Assembly (NCBI GenBank): GCA_036365145.1 | Contig: JAEOAD010000603.1 | Span: 1,488,001 to 1,552,000, forward strand | From: Orientallactaga sibirica | Lineage: Eukaryota > Chordata > Mammalia > Rodentia > Dipodidae | DNA: 64,000 nucleotides | Direction: 5' to 3' | In this document: piece after piece, positions 33,240 through 43,349 of the stretch | Position numbering within the stretch: the stretch's first letter is position 1 | Layout of the letters: each line of letters begins with the position of its first letter | Program-made: the position numbers and the translations under genes | The notes under the pieces: model-generated | Seen by the model: only the letters and a program-made list of their open reading frames with translations | Told to the model about the DNA's origin: nothing | Database searches by the model: none

Positions 33240-34560
33240 GATTTTGAGGTTATATGACTTAGCACAGTGGGGGACTTCTAATACACGAATACAAAGGTGA
33301 AAGGTATAATTGACTAAGATCAGAAAATATTCCGTCTGTTGAAATCTAGTTGCCTAACAAACTATGGAATAAAGCCACATTTTTCTCTATAAATAACATC
33401 TCCAATGTGCTGATCTTGCTTCTGCTACTAAATGACTATCAACACATATATGTATCCATGCACCCAATTTATGTTTTAAACAACAAATCAAAGGGCTTTC
33501 AAAAATTCTATTCTGAGATTGATTCTTACAGTAAAGGTATTATTCACTTAGTGTTAATATCACATGTACTTCCAGAAATGTTTTTAGGAAAATTTGAATA
33601 AAATTCACATATTCACTTCAGCTTTTATGATAGTAATAACCATGAAGATAAAAAATAAATTTACTAGTTAAGTATTTAGTAATCAAAGCAGCAATATATT
33701 TCCATGGCTCAAGCAAATTCAAAGACAAGTGCTTTACCAATTTTGTAGAGGTAGAGCTCTGAAAGAAATTTGTGGCACTGCTCTTCATTTGCTTGGTCTA
33801 GATGATCTTAATGGTTGTTGCATTCAATTGTGTTTTATAGCAAGTAGGAAAATTCTCCTCCTTAGCCTGTAGCAAATTCTTTTCTAAGTATTAACAAAAT
33901 GTTCCCAAAAGCCTTCCAGATCACTAAGGCTCAAATTCCTTCATCATCACTATATGATTTATAGTAGAGTGTTATTTTAAGTCTCAAGAATCACAAGATT
34001 TCTTTCAGTCTAAATTCAATGCTTTATAGCACTACATTTCACTCCCAAATATTTTATGCTTTCTAAATCTGTTTATTCCCAGCTAGTTCTGTATGCCAGT
34101 AACCACACCCACAGCTCATTTCTAGAGACAGATATCAAATTTAATATATTTGTTATTTTCCAGTCTCATGTCTTTTTCTCTACTAAATCTTGATCACTAG
34201 GTCCTGTGTGGAACAAATGATAAGGTGACAATCTTGACATGACGTTTATTTCAAAATCAAGTCAGTTATTGAGTAATTTCGCTAACTTTTTGTGTGTAAT
34301 TTCTTATTTTTGTGACAGTAAATAAGTTGGATTTTAAACTCTTAAATTTTAGTTATGATCGTTCTCTAGTTTTGTGTTTCTACATCTCAACTTTTCACCT
34401 GTTTTCTTAACTCATTTCTGTGTAGCACAATGATGAAGTGTCTATGAGCCAAGGAGTAGAAACGCAGCCTAAATGTGCCCATGTTCTGCATTACAAGTTC
34501 TTGAGTGTGACATTTTACCCTTATATGCGTACACACATGTACAGAAATTTGTACTAAGTC
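33240..34560. other. No gene seen; AT-rich unique DNA
   Basis: Longest frame is 83 codons (33350-33601) with low-complexity composition and no similarity I recognise. No repeats named. Confidence 0.5.
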
Positions 34561-34578
34561 AAATAAAATATGAAAAAG

Positions 34579-34793
34579 GCCTGGAGATATGACTCAGTGG
34601 TTAAAGCACTTGTCTGCAAAGCCTATCGATCTGGGTTCAATACCCCAGTTCCCATGTAAAGGCAGATGCTCAAAGTGGCGCCTGAGTCTGGAGTTCCTTT
34701 GCAACAGCTTGAGATCCTAGTTCACATATTCTTTCTGTCTATCTCTCTTCTCTCTATATATACTTGCAAATAAATAAATAAAAAAAACTAAAG
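34579..34793 (+). mobile_element. B2-superfamily (DIP-like) SINE
   Basis: cctggagatatgactcagtgg head, ctgggttcaataccccag B box, ggcagatgctcaaagtgg core and AAATAAATAAAT tail. Flanking ataaaatatga repeats near 34564 and 34799 are a probable target duplication. Confidence 0.87.
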
Positions 34794-35062
34794 CAATAAA
34801 ATATGATAAAAGGTTATTAAAAGTGGCCAAGGAAACATGGTTGTTCCTAACAGAGGAATAAAAATAGCTATAAGAGCCAGCTTTTTTGTCAGAAACTATG
34901 AAATCTACCAGCTACTGGAATAATTAATTAATTAAACAGTACTATTGAAATCAGACATCACTATATTAAAATAACTGACTAAAGTTAATGTGAATTTAAG
35001 ACTGTCACATGTACAAAATATAAAGGCACACAAAAACCACTGGAGTATTTATATCAAGACTA

Positions 35063-35242
35063 TGAGATTGGTTAAAATGTCTGCCTGCTAAACCAAAGGA
35101 CCCAGGCTCAATTCCCCAGAACCCACATAAACCAGATGCACAAGATGGCATATTGGTTTGGAGTTCATTTGCAGTGGCTAAGAGCCCCTGGCATGCACAT
35201 TCTCTCCCTCCCTCTCTGTCTCTCCCTCTCTAAATATATATA
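35063..35242 (+). mobile_element. B2-superfamily SINE, 5'-truncated
   Basis: Begins near gagattggttaaaatg; keeps ggctcaattccccagaacc, accagatgcacaagatgg, gcagtggctaagagccc and the CT tail. Its AT-rich end hosts the next LTR. Confidence 0.85.
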
Positions 35243-35800
35243 TGATGGTTAAGTTTGTGTCAACTTGATTTGTTTAGGAATCCACAGACATTCCTCCTAA
35301 GTGTGTCTCTGAGGCTGCCTTTAGGAAGGATTAACTAAAGGAAGAATCCATCCCCCAAGAGGTAAGCCCTTCCCCCAGAGTGGGCGGCCCAGAGTGGGTG
35401 GCCCAGAGTGGGCAGCCCCTCTTGGAGGAGGGGGCTGGTTGATAAAAGAAGCTCTGGGAAGAAAGGCTCTCTCTGCTGGTGCTGCTCATTGCTTGCCACT
35501 GGGTGCTTGCTGCTTGGTGCTTTCCGCTTGGTACTTGCTGCTTGGTGTTGCTGCTCTCCAGTGTGGACTGAAGACCAGGGTGGACTGAAGAGCAGTGTCT
35601 CTCCAGGAAGCCTCCAGGCCTTCAGTGCTGGATTGGGACTGCTGAGGCCTCCAGCCTCGTGGACTGAGCAGCTACCAGGTTTCTTGACTCTCAAACCTGC
35701 AACCTGCTATTGCTGGACTGTGTAAGCTAATCCAATAAATTCCCTTTTAATACAATTCATTCTATCCATTCTGTTCCTCTAGAGAACCCTGACTAATACA
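35243..35800 (+). mobile_element. ERVL-type solo LTR
   Basis: 558 bp, TGATGGTTAAGTTTGTG to ctctagagaaccctgactaa and TACA, the hallmark ends of rodent ERVL LTRs. The 5-bp duplication ATATA (35238-35242, 35801-35805) fits ERVL but lies in AT repeats. AATAAATTCCC near 35735 is the polyadenylation signal. Inside are three 15-bp units (cagagtgggcggccc, 35376-35419) and several cttgctgcttggtg units. Reverse and forward frames over 100 codons are non-coding LTR sequence. Confidence 0.85.
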
Positions 35801-35825
35801 ATATATAATATTGAAAAGGAGCCCA

Positions 35826-36190
35826 ATTGACAGTTTGCACAGTGGGTAAAGTGTTTGTTGTACAAGCATGTGATCCCCAGCACCCATATAAAAGCTAGAG
35901 GTGATGGTTCAGTTTATTTATCCCAGCACTGGAGAGATGGAGACAGGATGCCAGCTACTTGCTGGTAAGCTAGTGTAGCTAAATAGGTGAGCTCTACATT
36001 CAGTGAGAAACCTCGTGTCTTTAAAAAAAAAAAAAGAAGAAGAAGATGGAGTGCAATTGAGGAAGACACCTGATGTACCTTCTGGCATCCACACACATAC
36101 AAATGCACCTGCAACCACATACAAACTTGCACACACATATGTGCATATATGAACATGAAAACATGCACACACCTCATATATAAAAATAAA
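35826..36190 (+). mobile_element. B4-like composite SINE
   Basis: tRNA/ID-like first part (agtgggtaaagtgtttg, tgatccccagcaccc) followed by a B1-like second part (atcccagcactggagagatgg, ctagtgtagctaa, A run at 36022) and a CA/CACATA-rich tail. Confidence 0.65.
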
Positions 36191-36293
36191 AATACTTAAA
36201 ATTGCAAAAGAAAGTCCTTTAAGCTAAATGAAAATTATAGCTTATAGAAATATGCATTTATACAAATAGAACAAGGAATGGCATCTATGTAGC

Positions 36294-36309
36294 TATATCT
36301 ATATATCTA

Positions 36310-36348
<39 letters not shown>

Positions 36349-36362
36349 ATATATATATATAT
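36294..36362. repeat. (ATCT)n / (AT)n microsatellite
   Basis: Tandem TCTA/ATCT units then AT units, about 69 bp. Confidence 0.95.
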
Positions 36363-36364
36363 TA

Positions 36365-36805
36365 GAAGTTTGATTACTTGAAAACCAAATTGTAAAGTGA
36401 ATTGTGATATTTTTATCCATGAGTGTAGAAATGCAGAAGTGACAATAGTAAAATTTCCTGAATTTCCTCCTGAAGGAGGAAGTCAAAGCTTATTTGTAGT
36501 GAGATTCCTTCACCAACTGGTACATCACCTACAGGAGGGATGTGGTTATGATGGAAATTTCAAGTTCAACAATATCACTAACCACATTAAATACAAATGA
36601 TTTAAATACTCCAAAAAGCAGAAATTGGCAGATTGGCTAATAAAGTAAAAAACAATTTTATGGTACATAAAATAAAGTTCCACTAAATATTTAACAAAAT
36701 GTAAGCAGGGGAATAAATGTCAATACAACATCTAGAAATGAAATAGAACACAGTAAATACAGAAAAAAAAGTAAATCAAACCATTTCTTTGAGATCAACA
36801 AAATT
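36365..36805. other. No gene seen
   Basis: A 67-codon frame (36397-36600) is present but has no similarity I recognise. Confidence 0.45.
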
Positions 36806-36808
36806 AAA

Positions 36809-36962
36809 ACTTTCTAGTTGCCGGGCGTGGTGGCACATGCCTTTAATCCCAGCACTTGGGAGGCAGAGGTAGGAGGATCACCATGAGTTCGAGGCCACCC
36901 TGAGACTACATAGCTAATTCCAGGTCAGCCTGGACCACAGTGAGACCCTACCTTGAAAAAAA
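36809..36962 (+). mobile_element. B1-type SINE, near full length
   Basis: Starts gccgggcgtggtggc, ends ccctaccttgaaaaa. Flanking aaaactttctag (left) and aaaactttccag (right) are the target duplication with one mismatch. Confidence 0.93.
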
Positions 36963-36984
36963 AATAAAAACTTTCCAGTCATAA

Positions 36985-38840
36985 TAAGGCAAAATACAGA
37001 GAAGACACAAGTTTAGTATTGGGAATGAGAGATTCTCTCAATTTAGAGTTACTATTTTCCTTTTCCATATATTATATGTTTGATAGAAGTCACTAAATTA
37101 CCTTTACTTTTAAGTTTGTTTGCAAATAATTTCTTATATACCTTAATATTTTCCTTTTTTTCCAGAACTTCAAGTATAAATTACTGACTGCTGCTGAGGG
37201 AAGTATAAATAGGTTATGATATATTTGGAAGTAAGCAGGGATTATTTAGTCTATTATAATTTTCCCTTTAGTACTGATTACACACCCTCATATCATAAAG
37301 AGCTTCATGTTATAGATTAATAGCATATGTCAAAAGAATGTGCACCTGAACACACTTGATATCCCCATAAACCTGCCCTTAATGTGGAAACATTCTTAAA
37401 GCCTTAATCTCTGAATAAGTTTGATGAATTGAAATCTCCTAATTTAAATATTATAAAAAGCTATTTTATAAGGATACTTTTTAATCAAACTTTAAAAATT
37501 CTCAATCTTTTGATAGTTTAGTTGGAAATGGATTTAATTTAATAGGCTAGATGTCCAATCCCAATTTGATGGGAAAATGACTATCAAAACCTGTTTGAAC
37601 TTTTGTACAGCACAAACAATCACACAGTGAGTGACAGACAGCTTAATACATATTGTTCTCTTCATTCTTTTTTATTGTGATTAGATAATTATTTCTTACT
37701 TTCATACTAAAATGAACCTCTGCTTGATGCTGACCTCAAATGGGCAGAAGTATTAAATTTGATGGGTTTCTATACTTCCTAAATCTACTTCTGATTTCCT
37801 CACCCCATTTAACTCACCAATCACAATGAAAGATATCTGTCCTCAAGTTGTCAACATGAGATGTGCATAGTACAAGAGGAAGTCCCAAGCAGCTGCATAA
37901 TTATAATGTGAGGACAGTCACATATAAGCTGTTTGTTCCAACTGTCTGTCTTTGTGGCACTTTCTACTCATGTCGTAGACACCAGGACTCAGCCAAACCA
38001 ATGAGAATTTGAAATAGCTGCTTGTATAACAACTAAGATGCTTATGCTCCCCAGTGTTGAGTAACTTCTCATGTTACTGGACTTCCAAGTAAAATGCATT
38101 GCAGCTGGCTAATGTCTGCCTTTTGAATCTATCTTTGTTCAGCAGTGCAGGGACTGGTAAGAAAGATGGGATCACTTACAGAAAATATAGAAGCTATGTT
38201 CCTATGTGCATCAATAGACAAAAGTAGTCTGTTATATGTCAACACTTCTGGAAAAGTTATTTTTAGAATACAGAAAATCACTGTTTTTCTTGTCTCCTAT
38301 CTGGTAAATTTGTTATTTTTCTTTTTAGAATTTTACTTTACTTTTGCATTGAAATTTGTAAAATTATAGTTCTTCAAACATATTTCACAAAAATTACTTA
38401 ATTGTGCTATGTCTGACCTTGTTTTATCCTTTACTTCTAGAAGTATTAAGTGCTAACACTGGCATTCTAACTTCACAGAGATGCTTTCAGCATTTCACTT
38501 GACAGTGTTCTGTTGCTGGTTATTTCCTTGATATCCTTTTATCAAATTTGTACTTTGTGGAGTCTTAAAGCTTGCTAAAGTTCTTGGTGATTGGTTGTTT
38601 GGTTTAGATATGGATGTTCAACTACTTATTTGGACAGACATTTTGACGTCTTATAAATATGAATGACATGACTGTTTATAAGTAATTTTTGTTGGTTTTG
38701 TTTTTTCCTGTTTTTAAAGTCTCAGACCTTGAGGTCCATCTTTAATACCATCACATGCTCTTAAGATAGAAAATAATCACATATTACATTGTTGCTTGAG
38801 AATGCTTCCTAATTGCCTGAGCCCCACATCATCAGATGCC
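36985..38840. other. No gene seen; AT-rich unique DNA
   Basis: No recognisable coding frame, RNA gene or recent repeat. Confidence 0.5.
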
Positions 38841-38846
38841 ACCCAT

Positions 38847-39540
38847 TGTGGGTCTTGTTTCTTCCCATTCCCTTGGGGTCATGTCCAGGGCAAGGGAGGG
38901 AGGAGTTGGGAGGGAAGCAGCAGGGTCCTTTTTTGGCTGAGCCTGTGAGTACGACACGCGAACACATGACAGGGCAATGAGCACCCGGGAGGCCGTCTGA
39001 TGGACAGCACTCATTTATTCAGAAGGGGAATGGGTTTATAAACACTTGGAGAAGGTTGAGATGGCACGTAGACTATATGGCAATTGGATGCATAGTTTAT
39101 GGGCTGTTATCTACATAACGGAAGGACTAGTAACTTCAAAGCTATGGGGGAAGGATAAGGAAAGGTAGGGGGAAGGGTGGAAGAGGAGATTAGCAGAAAG
39201 CTGTGACTTCAAAACTGTGGGGGGTGGGAAGGCTACCTGACTTCAGCCACATGAGGGTCTCTTGGGCAGCTAGTCACAAGGTCAGGAACTGTGGGGGGCA
39301 AAGTCTGACTTATGGAATGGTCAGAGCCTTTTGGAGTCTGGGGGGAGTGCCTTGCCAGTTCTGCCCACTCTGGGCGATGACAGCTCACTACACCCTACAA
39401 CATAGGGGAGGCCAGTACAGTCGCCAGGGACTTCCTGACAGAGGGCCAACTTTGACCCCACAGCCCAGGGTCCCTGACCATGTCCAATAGTTCAGGCCAG
39501 CCTACTCACTGGTCCAGCCTGTTACTAGCAAGGCCCAACA
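38847..39540 (-). mobile_element. Solo LTR of a second ERV2-type element, reverse
   Basis: 694 bp, plus strand tgtgggtc...ggcccaaca, flanked by the perfect 6-bp duplication acccat (38841-38846, 39541-39546). On the minus strand it starts TGTTGGGCC and has tttataaaccc (TATA-like, near 39031) and AATAAATGAG (near 39012). The start TGTTGGGCC is shared with the LTR at 32596 but the interior is not, so this is a different subfamily. No internal genes. Confidence 0.87.
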
Positions 39541-39639
39541 ACCCATGATTCTTCCCATCCCTTTGCTTCACTCTTATTGAGAAGGTTAATATTTGTGTAT
39601 GTGTGTAAGGGAGTTAGCATGTAGTTTTATATGTGAATG

Positions 39640-39947
39640 ATTTATATATACACAGACTACAGGACAAGTATGGAGGTCAAAAGGAAATTTTGTGGCATTG
39701 TGCTATTAATCTTCACCTTCTAGTGTTTGTGACGGGTTCTGTCATTGCTTACTTCTCTTTTTACTAATCTAGCTTGTCTGTGAGCTTCTGGTAAATTCTC
39801 CTCCTTGCCTCCCATCTCACTGCAAAAATACTGAGATTACAGAAGCCTGTAACTACTCCTAGCTTTTATGTAGTTTCTGGGAATTGAAGTCAGGTACTCA
39901 TGCTTCATAGCAAGCACTCTTTTTATGGATTATCACCCCAGCCCTGA
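39640..39947 (-). mobile_element. B3/B4-like SINE, reverse, diverged
   Basis: tatggaggtcaaaaggaaat, then gaattgaagtcaggtactc and agcaagcactctttt..ccagccc follow the order of a reverse rodent B3/B4 SINE. Confidence 0.6.
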
Positions 39948-39995
39948 TATATTTAATAAGGTGTTCAATAATAACTATATAAAACTTTAGGATTG

Positions 39996-40205
39996 GGAGC
40001 TGGAGAGATGTCTCAGTGGTTAAGGCACTTGCCTGTAATGTCTAATGACCCAGTTCCAATTTTCCAGTATCCATGTGCAGCCAGATGCACAAAGTGGTGC
40101 ATTCATCTGAGTTTGTTTACACCAGCTAGAGGCCCTGGTATATACATATTTATTCTCTCTCTCTCTCCCTCTTTCTCTCTCTGCACAAATAAACAAAAAT
40201 GATAA
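39996..40205 (+). mobile_element. B2-superfamily (DIP-like) SINE
   Basis: gagctggagagatgtctcag head, ccagatgcacaaagtgg core, (CT)n tail with aataaacaaaaatgat. Confidence 0.9.
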
Positions 40206-40214
40206 AAAAAATAG

Positions 40215-41070
40215 CTATATATATATTTGGATTACTTTGATTTGATGGCCAGGTAAGATATGCCTACTAGTGAAATAATGGCATGATGCTTACTGGGATA
40301 AGCAGCTCCTCTATGGTAATATTTGAGGCCCATTCCATATGAAGAAATTCATGCTGGGCACTGAAAACCTAGTCAACGGCCTTTTTCTTGGAAAGTCATA
40401 GGCTGTTTATGGGAAAGCTATCACTGTTTTTGTGTAGGGGGGGTTGTTTGTTTGTTTGTTTGTTTATTTATTTATTTATTTATTTGGCTAACATAAGATG
40501 AAGTTGTGCCCATCAGTTTTCTCTCTAACATTTGTTTTTATGTTCACACCTCTGTTCTGTTCTTAATTTTGGTAATAGAAGCTTCTTTTTTCAGAGGTCA
40601 GTGACTACTGGGGATACTCTAAACTCATTAAAGTGCTGCTAACAAGTGACTGTTATGTGCTCAGTGCTAAATGAGACATCTCTATCTATCATGCCACCTA
40701 AGGATGAGGGGACATTTCAGAAGAGTGAGAGGAAAGAACAGAAGAGCAGAAGCATTAGAAGAAGGGCTATGAAACACTGTTTCCTAGACTTGAAGTGGCC
40801 ATTGTGTTCATGACCTCACAGTGGCTTCCATGAACTACACTCCACAGCAGCCGTTAATATATACACAAGAATTGCACAGTATTGGGCCCATCATTCTTCC
40901 ATATGCATGTTGGTGAAGGGAAAAACAAAGAATCAAAACAGAAGAAGAACTATTTGAAAAGAAGAGTGCAGTCAATGGAAAAGGAATGGAGGAAAGGTGC
41001 AAAAGAAGATACTGCATGAGGATAATGATCAAAATGAAAGTGTCAGTAGAAAAGGGTGAAAAGGGGAAAT
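40215..41070 (+). mobile_element. Older L1 3' UTR, forward
   Basis: Complementary in content and order to 20470-21470: aataatggcatgatgct, gaggcccattccatatg, aattcatgctgggcac, cataggctgttt, then aaacactgtttcctagac and ggccattgtgttcatgacc. A TTTG/TTTA microsatellite (40441-40485) lies inside. Assignment rests on remembered rodent L1 3' UTRs. Confidence 0.55.
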
Positions 41071-41074
41071 GACT

Positions 41075-42003
41075 CAAAATGAACTTACCAGTCTGTGGCT
41101 ATTTATATTTTTTTTAGTTGGACTTAAACCTCTCTCTTTTTTTTTTTTTATTTATTACTGTAGAGTTCAGATGTTGGTACCAGGATTCTTGTATTTTTAT
41201 AAAATTAGTTGACAATAGTCTGAGTTTGTTAAATGTGCTAGAAGAATTTCAGTATCTAAATTGTCTATCAAAAGGAGAAAAGAAACCACATACGTGAATT
41301 TGTATCTTATACTCTGTTAGAGCTAGCACAAAATTCTTTGCTTGAAGTATGTGGAAAATCAAATATGTACTAATCACTTTAGTTCAGGTCAATGCAGTCA
41401 TGTCAACAGGTGAAAGCTTTCCTTTTTCCCAGACTCTGATGGCTTTGGTGAAGTAATTTCAATCAGTGGTAGAATAAGTGAAGTAAAATGAAGGATAGCT
41501 ACATGATCTCCTAACTTTCCATCAATGAGAGAAGCTACAAAGAACAGTATTCTTCACATTCTCAAGTATGCTCTGACTTTCACATTTACACAAAGCTCCA
41601 AATCTTTTCTCAGTGGACACAAATTTGGACACAAATTTCACTTTAACATATATCTGATTACTTATGGTGAACCCAACTTTGGTCCAGAATGGTACCTTCT
41701 GTGCCTACATTAGAAGTGGATATCCATTGCTTAACTCTGTATTTAGGAAAAAAAAAAAAATTTGAATTGTTCCAAGTTATCACAATACCTCTACAGTCTT
41801 TATTTGGTGATAATTCTAAAATATGGAATGTCTTCAAGGGACCTATAAGCCATATTTAGTTTTTGTCATTAAACTACATAAAGAACCAGATATTTATTTG
41901 CCATTACTGATTATAGTAATCCATTTAGAATTAAATTGGTTTCCTTGTATATCACCATTGCTGTAATTCTATGTACTTTTATCTTTCATTTCTTTCCAAA
42001 AAT

Positions 42004-42046
<43 letters not shown>

Positions 42047-42625
42047 GAAGGGGAAACCCTAATTTTCCTCAGTTTATAGTCAACATCTTGTTACATTTGA
42101 AACTTGGTTACACATACATTTTATATATACTTTTATTTCTGAAGGTTAACAGGTAAATTCACCTGCCATTAGAAACTTTTGTAAAGAGGCTACTCCACTG
42201 CACATACTTCTAGAAAAGGCAACAGTAGAAACTACTGATTCATATACTAATCTTCTTTAGAAGTATTCTTACAGACATACAAAAATAATGTTTTCTTCTA
42301 GCTATTTGGCATCCCTTAAACCAGTCAAGTTATTACATAGAATTATCCATGAAAGACATGCCTGTTTTTTATCTTTCATTCTGTTGCATTTTGATGATTA
42401 CCAATTTCAATTTTTAGAAGTTTTTCACATGAGAGTAACTAAAATACAAACTGAAAGCAAGTTAAACTACCATAATTTATTTTGAATTATGCGTTGTGTC
42501 ATGATGAATTGTAATCAGTGAATAAAGATGTCTCCTTGCAGACAATGATGACGGAGTTAAGAAAAATGTCAATGCACCTATGTCATGTTACTCTTTCATC
42601 CATATTGATATATGCCTTCCTTAAG
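41075..42625. other. No gene seen; AT-rich unique DNA
   Basis: Contains a (GT)n tract at 42007-42044 and short A runs. Frames do not exceed 65 codons. Confidence 0.5.
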
Positions 42626-42629
42626 CCAG

Positions 42630-42690
42630 AACTGTTGGTACACATCTTTAGTTCTAGCAGTCAGCTGAGATAGGAGGATCATGTCTTAAA
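42630..42690 (+). mobile_element. B1-like fragment
   Basis: ggtacacatctttagttc, gagataggaggatc and an A run resemble a shortened B1. Confidence 0.5.
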
Positions 42691-42989
42691 AAAAAGAAAT
42701 AGAGAGAAAGAAAAAAGAGAGAGAGAGATATTCCCTGCTTGATGGAGAAAAGAGGCTCATAAGACTCAGGAAGCTCATGAAACTTACTAAGTTCAGGAAA
42801 GCACCATGATTTATAAGGCTCCTCCCCAATGCTAGATCAATCACTATCACTTTCTGGAGGAAAGGAGATTATTTTATGAAACTGACTGAAATTTCTACAA
42901 AGAACTTCAGGGACACAGTTTTCATGGCAACTATGTCAGAGTAGGCTTTTCACTGAAGCAGCTGTTTTGGAATAATTCATTTTTATTTT

Positions 42990-43332
42990 TGATGGTTAAT
43001 CTCTGATTGTCAACTTGATAGGGTATTTAAAATCACCATGAGGACAAATCTCAAATCATGCCTGTGAGGATTTTCTCTATTTCTAACTGTGGGTGGCACC
43101 ATCCCATGGGTTGAGTTCCTGGAAAGATTTAAAAGAAGGAAGCTACTTGTGCATGTATTGCTCTGCTGGCTTGTTCCCTAGTGATGTGATGATGTGATTC
43201 AGGGTTCCTTCCCCTGCCATGCTTTACCCATTATGTTTGACGTCCCCTTGAAACTGAAACATGAAAATGAAACCGTTTCTACCTTAAGCTGATTGTGAGC
43301 AGCTGTTTTGCCCCACCAAACAAGAGAGTAAC
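42990..43332 (+). mobile_element. ERVL (MT2-like) LTR, diverged
   Basis: tgatggttaatctctgattg and tcaacttgatagggt at the start, ctgtgggtggcaccatccca in the middle, then cctgccatgctttacc and a degraded end. This is the block order of rodent ERVL LTRs. Confidence 0.75.
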
Positions 43333-43349
43333 ACCTTTAATAAATCCCT

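Noticed and set aside
35335..35725. Overlapping 105- and 119-codon frames on both strands
   Set aside because: They lie in a GC-richer ERVL-type solo LTR with tandem units, which keeps frames open by composition.
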